Assembly (NCBI GenBank): GCA_964571215.1
Contig: CAZMZZ010000001.1
Span: 10,574-74,573 of the forward strand
Reading direction: 5' to 3'
DNA from: CAJWPI01 sp964571215
Lineage (GTDB): Bacteria; Pseudomonadota; Gammaproteobacteria; Magnimaribacterales; Magnimaribacteraceae
Length of the DNA: 64,000 bases
The notes beneath the pieces are model-generated. The model worked only from the letters and a program-made list of their open reading frames with translations, had not been told where the DNA came from and ran no database searches. Both the position numbers and the translations under genes were made by a program. Shown here in pieces: positions 27,588-36,165 of the stretch (positions within the stretch are counted from its first letter, which is position 1; every line of letters starts with the position of its first letter).

Positions 27588-28489
27588 ACTTCTGGAGACA
27601 TCAATTCTTTGACTTTAACTGTTTGCCCTAGAAATACATATTCTTGACCTAAAGTGATTATTCTTGATGTTTGAGGTAAGCCGGTTATCCAAATGCCATT
27701 TAAAGTATCTTCTAATATCTCAATGGCATTAAATTCCACCTCGTTATTTAAGTTTACCGTTCTTACTCCAAGCTGACCTTCTTCTCCTAGTATCAGTATC
27801 GCTGGAGATACTTTGTGAGCAAGAGTCTTATTTGCTTCAATAGTTATTGCTGCTGATATGCCATCTCTTATTGATCTATTTTTATTTTCAACACTCATCT
27901 CTACTCTAAAAGTTCTTCCTGCCCTGTCTGCAGAGGTACCAACAAAAGTTATTAGTCCCTCAATTTCTTTCCCTGATATCAATTTTGCTTTTGCTTGAGT
28001 ATTGAGCTTTACAAAAGAAATTTCTTTTTCAGAAATCTCTCCAACAATTAGCATAGGATTTGGATCTATTAATGTAGCACAAACCCCTCCAACATTAAGA
28101 TAATCGCCACTCTCGACATAAACTCTTTCTAAATAACCATCGAAAGGGGCAAAGACTTTAGGGTAAGCTTCTCTACCAGCAATATATTGCTGACAAATAA
28201 CATCACCTTTCTTTACAAAATCTCCTTGTCTGAATGGAGTTTCTGTTACTCTTCCACTTATTTCTGCTTTAACGTTTACTAACTTTTCTGCTTCAGTGAA
28301 ACCACTAACTTTAATTTTTTTTGAATGTAACTTAGCTTCACTTTTTAAGACTGTAACTGAAGAAATGGTTTCTAGGTTTGCTACTTCACTAGATTTATTT
28401 TCTGTGTTAACTAATAAACCAGAAAGAAGCCATAAAAGAGCTAAAACAAAGGTAATTGCAGCAGTTTTGTATGTTTGTTTTATTTTCAT
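27584..28489 (-). CDS. RND efflux periplasmic adaptor, shortened
   Basis: Membrane-fusion (HlyD/AcrA-like) subunit that should link the RND pump to an outer-membrane channel. It has an N-terminal anchor (about 10-26), then the first lipoyl half (VKAEISGRVTETPFRQGDFV then KKGDVICQQ), and the second half (VFAPFDGYLERVYVESGDYL). Only about ten residues (102-111) separate the two halves, where the family usually carries a helical hairpin of some 60-80 residues. The beta-barrel and membrane-proximal domains follow. The 301-aa total is correspondingly short. It overlaps the pump gene by 4 bases. Confidence 0.9.
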   Translation of the reverse strand: MKIKQTYKTAAITFVLALLWLLSGLLVNTENKSSEVANLETISSVTVLKSEAKLHSKKIKVSGFTEAEKLVNVKAEISGRVTETPFRQGDFVKKGDVICQQYIAGREAYPKVFAPFDGYLERVYVESGDYLNVGGVCATLIDPNPMLIVGEISEKEISFVKLNTQAKAKLISGKEIEGLITFVGTSADRAGRTFRVEMSVENKNRSIRDGISAAITIEANKTLAHKVSPAILILGEEGQLGVRTVNLNNEVEFNAIEILEDTLNGIWITGLPQTSRIITLGQEYVFLGQTVKVKELMSPEV

Positions 28490-28541
28490 TAGTTTTTAGG
28501 TGTTATACCTTACTATAACACTAAAATACTAAATGAAACAG

Positions 28542-29633
28542 CTAAAATTTATATTTTTCTTTTAGTTGTTTAAGTTTGTTATTTACCTTCTCTTTAGATT
28601 CTTTGTTTTGATTATCTCTAGTAAAAATTTTTGGTTTATAAGAAGACCAATTAACTTCAGTTGAACTGTTCAAATTTCTTTTAGAATTTTCTGATTCTTT
28701 ATCCCATAGAAACTTTACATGTCTGTAGAACTTACTATTCCATGAATTATGAGATTGACCAGTCTCTTGCCAATAAAGGATAAATTCTTTAATACATGAA
28801 TCTGCAAACTCTTTATCAATTTTTGATAATGAGAGTACCTCGTAAAAATCTTTACTTGGTAGCCATTTTCTATTCATGGGAGTTGGTAGGTCTGAATTAT
28901 TAATTAAGTTTTGGGATCTTGCCCATTGCCTTCTAATGTGAGAAATAAATCTTGAGTTCCAGGTATCCGAAATTTCACCTTTATCTTGCCAATAGAGTGT
29001 AAATTCTGGAATTTCTTTGTCTATAAACTCTTTGGTAACACCACTCTTGTATAGAATCTCAAGGGCTTCTCCATGAGGTAACCAGTCTTTATTAATAGAT
29101 TTTCTTTTAGAGGCTTTATTAACTTCTATCTCTTTTTTTCTCCATTCTTTAATAACATATCTCAGAAATTTTAAGTCCCAAGATCTATTTTGCTCACCCT
29201 TTTCTTTATAAAAGTGTATAAATTCTTCTAATTGGGAGTAAGTAAACTCATCAGGTATTCCATACTCTTTTGCTTGAAGAATTGTTTCTGGTTTAGGTTT
29301 CCATCTTTGTTCAATCTTAGTTTCGTCATTACCTCTAAATTTAGTATAAATTTCAGGAAGTGAGTCTTGTATTTTTTTGTGGGAAGAGCTTAATTTAAAA
29401 TTATGTTTGTTATTTAATTCTTTCAAAATACCTTTTGAAACTAAACTTTTTAAATTTTTTAGGACCTTTTTTTGGTTCCAAAATGGCGTCTCAGAGATTA
29501 TATCTTTTAAAGAAACCTCATTAACTCTTCTTAAAACAATAATTGATTGAATTATCTCTAGTAATACTGCTTGATTTAATCCTAAAGTTTTAGCTATTTC
29601 TTTTGAAATTTTGATGGAAGGTGACTGCTTCAT
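28542..29633 (-). CDS. Protein with three tandem DnaT-like domains
   Basis: A 363-aa protein. Residues about 10-90 look like a winged-helix domain (two-step helices, then KNLKSLVSKGIL and a short beta wing). Three copies of a unit resembling the C-terminal domain of primosomal protein DnaT follow: W-x-P start, EF-x2-YW, and W-x3-F then W. Key tryptophans recur exactly 73 residues apart: 111/184/257, 152/225/298 and 164/237/310. The basic C-tail (about 340-363) is low-complexity Lys/Glu. By family it should bind ssDNA or primosome partners, perhaps in replication restart; that role is inference. GAG precedes the ATG at a usable distance. It is 82 bases downstream of aroG. Confidence 0.75.
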   Translation of the reverse strand: MKQSPSIKISKEIAKTLGLNQAVLLEIIQSIIVLRRVNEVSLKDIISETPFWNQKKVLKNLKSLVSKGILKELNNKHNFKLSSSHKKIQDSLPEIYTKFRGNDETKIEQRWKPKPETILQAKEYGIPDEFTYSQLEEFIHFYKEKGEQNRSWDLKFLRYVIKEWRKKEIEVNKASKRKSINKDWLPHGEALEILYKSGVTKEFIDKEIPEFTLYWQDKGEISDTWNSRFISHIRRQWARSQNLINNSDLPTPMNRKWLPSKDFYEVLSLSKIDKEFADSCIKEFILYWQETGQSHNSWNSKFYRHVKFLWDKESENSKRNLNSSTEVNWSSYKPKIFTRDNQNKESKEKVNNKLKQLKEKYKF

Positions 29634-29715
29634 TATTCTCTAAGTATAAAGGGACTAAAAGATACCTCAAGGGTTCTCAAGCACCGCTAAAGAAAAAATT
29701 CTAAAAATTTACTTT

Positions 29716-30756
29716 TTATTTGAGGGATTCTGCGAGTTTATTTAAACAGATCCTTGTATCTTCCCATCCAAGACAGGCATCTGTAATACTTTTTCCATAG
29801 ATAAGATCGCTTTTCTTTTTTATTTCTTGATTACCTTCTATAAGGTTACTTTCTATCATTACCCCTGTTATTCTTTTTTCGCCTGAAGAAATTTGATCAC
29901 AAATATTTTCACAAACATCTATTTGTTTTTTATGTTGTTTTTGGCTATTTCCATGGCTCATATCAATCATAATACTTTCTGTAAGTCCTGCTTTAGATAA
30001 AAGAGAAGAAGCTTCTTCTATATTTTTTGTATCAAAGTTTGGTTCTTTTCCTCCTCTAAGGATTATATGGCAATCCTCATTACCTATAGAAGTAAATACA
30101 GCAGTACGACCTTCTTTAGTAACAGAAAGGAAAATGTGGGGGTTTTGTGCAGAATTTATTGCATCCACAGCTACCTGAATTCCCCCTCCAGTAGAGTTTT
30201 TAAATCCTACAGGACAAGATAGAGCAGAGGTGAGTTCTCTGTGAACTTGACTCTCAGTAGTTCTGGCACCTATTGCACCCCAAGATATTAAGTCAGCAAG
30301 ATATTGAGGAGTTATGACATCTAGAAACTCTGTTCCAGCTGCTATTCCAATATCATTTAATTCTCTAAGCAATTGTCTTGCTATAGATATACCCTTATTT
30401 ATATCATATGAATTATTTAAATCTGGATCGTTTATTAGGCCTTTCCAGCCTACAGTTGTTCGAGGCTTTTCAAAATAAACTCTCATTATGACCTCAAGAT
30501 TTTCTTCGTACTGCTTGGATTCTTCTTTAAGCATTGAGGCATATTCAATGGCTGCTTTTGGATCATGTATAGAACATGGTCCGACTACAACTATTAGTCT
30601 TCTATCTTCCTTTGAGATAATTTTTGAGATTTTTGACCTTGTTTCAAATACTAGTTTTGAAGACTCTTCAGATATTGGTTGTAAAGAAATTAGATCGTTA
30701 GCTGGCATTAACTCTTCCATGCCAGAAATTCGAATATTATCAGTTTGATACCGCAT
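29716..30756 (-). CDS. aroG: DAHP synthase, class I
   Basis: Condenses phosphoenolpyruvate and erythrose 4-phosphate, the first step to aromatic amino acids. The 346 aa match the AroFGH type: VVGPCSIHDPKAAIEYA, RVYFEKPRTTVGWKGLINDP, GARTTESQVHRELTSALSCP and DMSHGNSQKQHKKQ. Which amino acid inhibits it cannot be told from what I see. It is divergent from nadE across a 137-base gap containing a palindrome and candidate promoters. Confidence 0.94.
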   Translation of the reverse strand: MRYQTDNIRISGMEELMPANDLISLQPISEESSKLVFETRSKISKIISKEDRRLIVVVGPCSIHDPKAAIEYASMLKEESKQYEENLEVIMRVYFEKPRTTVGWKGLINDPDLNNSYDINKGISIARQLLRELNDIGIAAGTEFLDVITPQYLADLISWGAIGARTTESQVHRELTSALSCPVGFKNSTGGGIQVAVDAINSAQNPHIFLSVTKEGRTAVFTSIGNEDCHIILRGGKEPNFDTKNIEEASSLLSKAGLTESIMIDMSHGNSQKQHKKQIDVCENICDQISSGEKRITGVMIESNLIEGNQEIKKKSDLIYGKSITDACLGWEDTRICLNKLAESLK

Positions 30757-30789
30757 TGATCTATTTTTTTAAAGGAAGAGCATTTTACC

Positions 30790-30819
30790 TATATAAGAGT
30801 CATATTGAATACTTTTCAA
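30790..30819 (-). promoter_or_regulatory. Candidate aroG promoter
   Basis: On the minus strand TTGAAA (30819-30814) and TATATA (30795-30790) are separated by 18 bases, a reasonable sigma-70 pair about 34 bases before the aroG start. The -35 overlaps a palindrome at 30804-30820, which could be an operator. Confidence 0.45.
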
Positions 30820-30820
30820 T
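30804..30820. promoter_or_regulatory. Palindrome ATTGAA-N5-TTCAAT, possible operator
   Basis: A perfect inverted repeat with 6-base arms and a 5-base spacer sits in the centre of the divergent aroG/nadE spacer and covers the candidate aroG -35 box. The position suits a repressor site. The regulator is unknown. Confidence 0.35.
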
Positions 30821-30893
30821 GATAATATATACCTTAAATCTAAAGAAATTACCCTATTGTTAGAATTCACCAAGAAGTTTAAATAAAGAAAGG

Positions 30894-32525
30894 ATGTCAA
30901 TTTCATCAATAAGAATAGGTATAGTTCAAGAGAACCCGGTTGTTGGAGACATTAAGGGCAATACCGATTTAGTTATAAGGAGCATGAAAGGTTTTGGAAA
31001 AAAAAGACTTCCAGACATTGTAGTTTTTAGTGAAATGTTCTTAACAGGTTATCCTCCTGAAGACCTATTATATAGAGAAGATTTACTAAAGGATGTTAAT
31101 AAGAATCTTGAAGAAATAAGCAAAGCATACAAAGATGTGCGCATCGTAATAGGGTACCCTAGGCTTAAAAAAGGTAAACTTTTTAATGCAGCTGGAGTGG
31201 TATATCAGGGTTCTATTGAACATGAATATTTTAAACAGGAACTTCCCAACTATAATGTTTTTGATGAGAAAAGATATTTTTCACCAGGAAAAGGACCTTG
31301 TTTATTCGAGGTTAAAGGCAAGCATATAGCTTTAACTATTTGTGAAGATATTTGGCATACGAAAGCTATTCGTCAAGCTGCAAGAAGAGGTGCTGACTTA
31401 GTAATAAATTTGAATGCCTCTCCTTTTCATAGAAATAAAATAAAAGAGAGAAAAGAGCTCGTCTCAAAACACGCAAAGAAGTTCTCTGTTCCAGTAATCT
31501 ACGTAAATCAGGTTGGAGGGCAAGATGAACTAGTTTTTGATGGAGCTTCAATGATTTTTTCAAAAGAGGGAGAGTGTTCTAGATTATTTCCAAGTTTTAA
31601 ACCCCATTCAGAAATTGTAGAACTTCAAGATACTGACTTATCGCTAATTTCTAATAAAAAAATTGAGAAAGAACAAGTTGTAAGAACTGAATTACAAGAC
31701 CTTTATGATGCTTTAGTATTGGGTACAAAAGACTATATTCAGAAAAATAAATTTTCAGGAGCAATAATAGGGTCTTCTGGGGGCATTGATTCAGCTCTTA
31801 CAGCAGTAATAGCTTCAGATGCGATAGGTCCAGATAAAGTTAAAACTTTTATGATGCCATTCAAATATACCTCTGAAATGAGTATTCAAGATGCTAATAA
31901 ACTAGCAATTAATCTGGGCATTACTCATCAGGTTATAGATATAAGTAGGATATTTAGCTCCTTTGAGTCATCTTTAAAAGATACTTTTCTTGGCAAAATT
32001 AAAGACAAGACAGAAGAAAATTTACAGTCAAGAGCTAGGGGTGTTCTTTTAATGGCTATTTCTAACAAATTAGGATTATTGGTACTTACTACAGGTAATA
32101 AAAGTGAGACTGCTGTCGGATATTCTACTCTCTATGGAGATACTGCAGGAGGCTTTGGGGTGCTTAAAGATGTTCCAAAGACTTGGGTCTATCAATTAGC
32201 TAATTATAGAAACTCTTTATCTGAGGTTATTCCAAAAAGAATTATAGATAGACCTCCTTCAGCTGAACTTGCTGATGATCAAAAGGATACAGACAGTCTT
32301 CCTAGTTATGAGATCCTAGACAAGATCATAGAGTTATATGTTGAAAAAGATGCGGGTATGGAAGAGATAGTTAGTAAGGGGTTAAATAAAAAAACTGTAG
32401 AAGAAATTATTAAATTAATTGATAAGAATGAATATAAAAGGAGACAAGCTCCACCTGGAGTAAGGATTACTGCCAGAGGTTTTGGAAAAGATAGAAGATA
32501 TCCAATTACTAATAGATATTCGTAA
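30894..32525 (+). CDS. nadE: Glutamine-dependent NAD+ synthetase
   Basis: Amidates nicotinic acid adenine dinucleotide to NAD+. The 543-aa protein has two domains. The N-terminal nitrilase-type glutaminase has its Glu in VFSEMFLTGYPPEDLL and its nucleophile Cys in LTICEDIWH. The C-terminal synthetase has the PP-loop IGSSGGIDSALTAVIA and TTGNKSETAVGYSTLYGD. This is the long, glutamine-using form. It begins after the aroG/nadE divergent spacer. A TATAAT lies after its stop, so scpA downstream probably has its own promoter. Confidence 0.96.
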   Translation: MSISSIRIGIVQENPVVGDIKGNTDLVIRSMKGFGKKRLPDIVVFSEMFLTGYPPEDLLYREDLLKDVNKNLEEISKAYKDVRIVIGYPRLKKGKLFNAAGVVYQGSIEHEYFKQELPNYNVFDEKRYFSPGKGPCLFEVKGKHIALTICEDIWHTKAIRQAARRGADLVINLNASPFHRNKIKERKELVSKHAKKFSVPVIYVNQVGGQDELVFDGASMIFSKEGECSRLFPSFKPHSEIVELQDTDLSLISNKKIEKEQVVRTELQDLYDALVLGTKDYIQKNKFSGAIIGSSGGIDSALTAVIASDAIGPDKVKTFMMPFKYTSEMSIQDANKLAINLGITHQVIDISRIFSSFESSLKDTFLGKIKDKTEENLQSRARGVLLMAISNKLGLLVLTTGNKSETAVGYSTLYGDTAGGFGVLKDVPKTWVYQLANYRNSLSEVIPKRIIDRPPSAELADDQKDTDSLPSYEILDKIIELYVEKDAGMEEIVSKGLNKKTVEEIIKLIDKNEYKRRQAPPGVRITARGFGKDRRYPITNRYS

Positions 32526-32563
32526 GAGAAAATCCATTAGATGCGTTTTTTTCTTGAGCTGGC

Positions 32564-32569
32564 TATAAT
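32564..32569 (+). promoter_or_regulatory. Candidate -10 element for scpA-scpB-rluB
   Basis: Perfect TATAAT 29 bases before the scpA ATG, in the 73-base gap after nadE. It would give a leader of about 20 bases containing the GGAG ribosome site. The -35 is not convincing. Confidence 0.4.
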
Positions 32570-32598
32570 AAACCTCCAATGCATATAGTATTGGAGAA

Positions 32599-33411
32599 AT
32601 GGTTGATATAGAAACCAAGATTCCTCGTCAAGAGGAACTCACTTTAGCCACGGTAAAGGGGGAGCGTGTTACTTCTTTACCAGAAGATCTTTATGTACCA
32701 CCTAATGCTTTAGAGGTCTTACTCGATACTTTTGCTGGCCCATTAGACTTTCTTCTTTATTTAATTAAGAAACAGAATATTAATATTGCTGATATAAATG
32801 TAGAGCTTATAACTCAACAATATACATCATACATAAATCTTATGGAGGCCTTTAAAATTGAATTAGCAGGAGATTATCTAGTAATGGCTGCTTATCTTGC
32901 AGAGCTTAAATCAAGAATGCTTCTACCCAGACATGAAGAAGAGATGATTGAAGAAGATCCCAGAGCTGAACTTATTCATAGATTACAAGAGTACCAGAGA
33001 TTCAAAGAGATATCGGAGAAATTAGATACAATTCCTAGACTCAATAGAGATTTTTTTCCGACTTCAGCAAAACTCCCTGAATTCCAAATAGAAACACCCC
33101 ATGTTGAAGTCTCCCTTCAAGATTTATCTTTGTCTTTATCTGAGGTTATGCAAAGAGCTGAACAATCTAAAGCTCATTTAATTAATTTTGAGCAACTCTC
33201 TACAAGAGAAAGGATGTCTGAGATATTAGAAAGAATGAAGAAAGAATCTTTTATAGAATTTTCTTCTTTATTCTTAGTTCAAGAAGGAAAACTTGGGGTG
33301 GTGGTTACTTTTTTAGCAGTTCTAGAATTGATCAAGGATTCATTAATAGAAATAGTTCAGTCTGAAGAATTTGGTCCTATACACATAAAAGGAATAAAAG
33401 AGGTACACTAA
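32599..33411 (+). CDS. scpA: Segregation and condensation protein A
   Basis: Kleisin-type subunit of the SMC-ScpAB condensin. After a polar N-tail of about 35 residues (a little long for the family), the protein shows the ScpA signature DTFAGPLDFLLYLIKKQNIN, then DYLVMAAYLAELKSRMLLP and the C-terminal winged-helix region. The stop TAA shares its last A with the ATG of scpB. The SMC partner is not in the window. Confidence 0.94.
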   Translation: MVDIETKIPRQEELTLATVKGERVTSLPEDLYVPPNALEVLLDTFAGPLDFLLYLIKKQNINIADINVELITQQYTSYINLMEAFKIELAGDYLVMAAYLAELKSRMLLPRHEEEMIEEDPRAELIHRLQEYQRFKEISEKLDTIPRLNRDFFPTSAKLPEFQIETPHVEVSLQDLSLSLSEVMQRAEQSKAHLINFEQLSTRERMSEILERMKKESFIEFSSLFLVQEGKLGVVVTFLAVLELIKDSLIEIVQSEEFGPIHIKGIKEVH

Positions 33412-34013
33412 TGCAAAATAAACTTCTACAAATTATTGAAGCTTCACTTCTTTCAGCTTCAAGACCTTTAACGATAGAGTCATTGCAAGAGATCTTTGAA
33501 GAAAATGAAAGGCCATCTAAAGAGGAAATACAGGAGGCTCTTAAAGAAATAGATCTTCAGTGTGTTAACAGGGGTGTTGAGTTAAAATTAGTATCTTCGG
33601 GGTATAGACTTCAAGTAAGACAAGATCTTTCACCTTACATTGCTAAATTATGGAGAGAGAAACCCAAGTCTTTATCAAAAGCTACACTTGAAACACTCTC
33701 TTTAATAGCTTACAGACAACCTATTACAAGAGGAGAAATAGAGGATGTTAGGGGGGTAAGTATTGGGACTCAGTTAATAAGAGGTCTTTTGGAGAGGGGG
33801 TGGATTAAAGTAGTGGGTCATAGGGATGTTCCTGGTAAGCCTTCGCTATATTCAACAACTAAGGAATTTCTAGATTATTTCGGATTACAACACTTAAGAG
33901 AATTACCAAGACTTCCTGATCTTCCAGAAGTAGAAGCAATGGACATGGAACTTCCTTTAGATAACAAAGAGCATGATGCTGAACAACCTGCTAAAGATTT
34001 TCTACCCTCTTAG
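33411..34013 (+). CDS. scpB: Segregation and condensation protein B
   Basis: Winged-helix dimer that binds the ScpA kleisin. It has two tandem wHTH domains, the second with TLSLIAYRQPITRGEIEDVR and RGLLERGWIKVVGHRDVPGK, followed by LYSTTKEFLDYFGLQ, the typical ScpB end. The 200 aa include an acidic C-tail. It is coupled to scpA by a 1-base overlap and lies 27 bases before rluB, a common scpA-scpB-rluB order. Confidence 0.95.
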   Translation: MQNKLLQIIEASLLSASRPLTIESLQEIFEENERPSKEEIQEALKEIDLQCVNRGVELKLVSSGYRLQVRQDLSPYIAKLWREKPKSLSKATLETLSLIAYRQPITRGEIEDVRGVSIGTQLIRGLLERGWIKVVGHRDVPGKPSLYSTTKEFLDYFGLQHLRELPRLPDLPEVEAMDMELPLDNKEHDAEQPAKDFLPS

Positions 34014-34040
34014 AACCCACACCAAAATATTCTTATTTAG

Positions 34041-34766
34041 ATGAGATCAAGGATTCAAAAAGTCCTCTCCTCTTATGGATTAGCATCAAGAAGGAAAATA
34101 GAATCTTTTATAAGTGAAGGAAGAATCCAAGTTAATGGCAAGAATGCAAGTTTAGGACAATTAATTTCTTCTGCAGACAAAATAAAGTTTGACGGTAAAG
34201 AAATATATCTTCCTGAGAATGCCAATCAAAGGAAAAGAGTACTAATTTATAACAAAAAAATAGGAGAAATCTCCTCAAGGAAAGATAAAGATCAAAGAAA
34301 CACAGTATTTGATTCTCTTCCAAAGATAAAATCAGGTAGGTGGGTCTCAGTGGGCAGATTAGATATCAATACATCAGGTCTAATGTTATTTACAAATAAT
34401 GGAGAGTTATCAAATAGATTAATGCATCCTTCTTCAAATATTGAAAGGGAGTATGTAGCGAGAATAAATGGAAAAGTAAATGACAAGATATTAAGACGGC
34501 TTATTGATGGGGTTGTATTAGAAGATGGTTTCGCCAAATTTATTGATATTCAAAAAGGAAGGAAGGGCAGTACTAACCAATGGTTTGCTATGGTTATTTC
34601 TGAAGGTAGAAATAGAGAAGTCAGAAGGTTATGGGAGAGTCAAGGGTTAAGAGTTTCTAGGTTAAAGAGAGTTAGATTTGGAAATGTATTTCTACCTTCT
34701 AGTTTAAAAGGAGGTACCTGGAGAGAGTTAAGCCAAGAAGATGTATTAGCTATTGAGCGTCTATAG
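34041..34766 (+). CDS. rluB: 23S rRNA pseudouridine synthase RluB-like
   Basis: RsuA/RluB/RluE family enzyme. It has an N-terminal S4 RNA-binding domain (RIQKVLSSYGLASRRKIES) and a catalytic domain with SVGRLDINTSGLMLFTNNGE, in which the Asp is catalytic, and SEGRNREVRRLWES. The context after scpB supports RluB (U2605 of 23S rRNA). It lacks the long basic C-tail of the E. coli protein (241 versus about 290 aa). Its last 17 bases overlap the convergent yciK gene. Confidence 0.92.
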   Translation: MRSRIQKVLSSYGLASRRKIESFISEGRIQVNGKNASLGQLISSADKIKFDGKEIYLPENANQRKRVLIYNKKIGEISSRKDKDQRNTVFDSLPKIKSGRWVSVGRLDINTSGLMLFTNNGELSNRLMHPSSNIEREYVARINGKVNDKILRRLIDGVVLEDGFAKFIDIQKGRKGSTNQWFAMVISEGRNREVRRLWESQGLRVSRLKRVRFGNVFLPSSLKGGTWRELSQEDVLAIERL

Positions 34767-35499
34767 ACGCACCATTACACCTTATGCTGTCTTCACCCAT
34801 TAGATAAAGGTATGCATTCATGATATCTTTAGGAAAAGGATTTTTTCTAGGATTTTCAGCGGGATAAGCTTCAATCCTCATCTTAGTTCTAGTTGGACCT
34901 GGATTAACAGCATTTACCCTAATATTTGAGGTATTTTCTAATTCCTCAGCTAGTATTTGGACAAGTCCTTCTATAGCAAATTTAGAGATGGAATATGCTC
35001 CCCAATAAGCTTTACCTTCTCTTCCAACATCAGAAGAAGTAAAAACTATTGAGGAATTATTTGCTTTTCTTAATGCTGGAAGCAGAGATTTTGTGAGTAA
35101 AAATCCTGATTCTAAATTTATTTTAAGGACCTCTCTCCAATGCTTAATATTATAATCTTCTATGGAAACTTTTTTTCCTAGAATTCCTGCATTATTTAAT
35201 AATCCATCCAACTTCCCATATTCTTGTAGAACTGATTGAGCTATTTGCAGGTAATCTATTTCTTCAGCTTTATCGAAGTCTAAGGCATGCAGTATAGGTT
35301 TCTCTAGATTATTAGAAACTATAAGGTCATGGGTTTCTTCAAGTAACTCAACACTCCTGCCAAGTAAAATAGTTTTTGCTCCAAACCGTGAAAAAGTTAT
35401 TGAGGCTTCTCTGCCTATACCTGAAGTACTACCAGTTATTAAAATTACTTTATTAGCTAGTAATTTCTTTTGAGGATGGTAATTACTAAGATTAATCAT
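34750..35499 (-). CDS. yciK: YciK-type short-chain dehydrogenase
   Basis: NAD(P)-dependent SDR with the cofactor loop ITGSTSGIGREASITFSRFG, LLNNAGILG and the active-site YSISKFAIEG. The segments FTSSDVGREGKAYWGAYS and NPGPTRTKMRIEAYPAE match E. coli YciK closely from memory. The physiological substrate is unknown. It is the last gene of ubiG-mupP-yciK, 3 bases after the phosphatase, and overlaps rluB by 17 bases at its 3' end. Confidence 0.9.
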   Translation of the reverse strand: MINLSNYHPQKKLLANKVILITGSTSGIGREASITFSRFGAKTILLGRSVELLEETHDLIVSNNLEKPILHALDFDKAEEIDYLQIAQSVLQEYGKLDGLLNNAGILGKKVSIEDYNIKHWREVLKINLESGFLLTKSLLPALRKANNSSIVFTSSDVGREGKAYWGAYSISKFAIEGLVQILAEELENTSNIRVNAVNPGPTRTKMRIEAYPAENPRKNPFPKDIMNAYLYLMGEDSIRCNGASIDAQ

Positions 35500-35502
35500 A
35501 TT

Positions 35503-36165
35503 TTAACTAAATATTATGGAATGTATTTCTTGAGGAAAATCTACAATATATTCTGCGCCCCAGTTAGAAGGTTTTTCACCCTGAGGAATATATCCATAAG
35601 AAGCAGCAATGGTAATCATATTTGCTTTCTTTCCTGCCTTGATATCAATAAGATGATCTCCTACATAAATTGATTTTTTTGGATTAGAGTCAACTTCTAG
35701 GCAAGCCTTTAACAATCCTTTAGGACTCGGTTTTCTCTCCCCAGTATCTTCAGGACAGATAAGGCAAGATGGTTGATAAGAGGAAAAGAAATGATGAACT
35801 ATCTTCTTTGCAAACTTTTTGGGTTTATTAGTTACAATACCCCACTTTAGTCCTTCCTTATTAATCTTAGTTAACAACTCATTTATTCCTTCAAAAGGAG
35901 TTGTCTTATCCAAGCAACAAGAGCTGTATATCTTTAGTAATTCATTTCTGTGAAACTCTATTTTATTCCGACTTTCTTCTCCCAAATCTAAGGCAAGGCT
36001 AGCTAAACTTAACGCCCCTTCAGAAACCCTGACCCTAACCTCTTCCAGTTTGCAAGCAGGAAATGAATATCTTGACCTTAATTTATTAACAGCAATTAAA
36101 AAGTCTTGAGCAGTATCAAGCAAAGTCCCATCCAAGTCGAAAGCTATAAATTCAATATCTTTCAT
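35503..36165 (-). CDS. mupP: HAD phosphatase, MupP/Gph type
   Basis: Haloacid-dehalogenase hydrolase (220 aa) with the nucleophile motif FDLDGTLLDTAQDF, GIVTNKPKKFAKKI and KPSPKGLLKACLEVDSN, and the metal motif YVGDHLIDIKAGKKANM. It is often named phosphoglycolate phosphatase (gph). The position between ubiG and yciK and the C-terminal NWGAEYIVDFP instead match MupP, the MurNAc-6-phosphate phosphatase of the Pseudomonas-type peptidoglycan recycling route. I favour MupP, but substrate identity is inference. It overlaps ubiG by 4 bases. Confidence 0.8.
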   Translation of the reverse strand: MKDIEFIAFDLDGTLLDTAQDFLIAVNKLRSRYSFPACKLEEVRVRVSEGALSLASLALDLGEESRNKIEFHRNELLKIYSSCCLDKTTPFEGINELLTKINKEGLKWGIVTNKPKKFAKKIVHHFFSSYQPSCLICPEDTGERKPSPKGLLKACLEVDSNPKKSIYVGDHLIDIKAGKKANMITIAASYGYIPQGEKPSNWGAEYIVDFPQEIHSIIFS

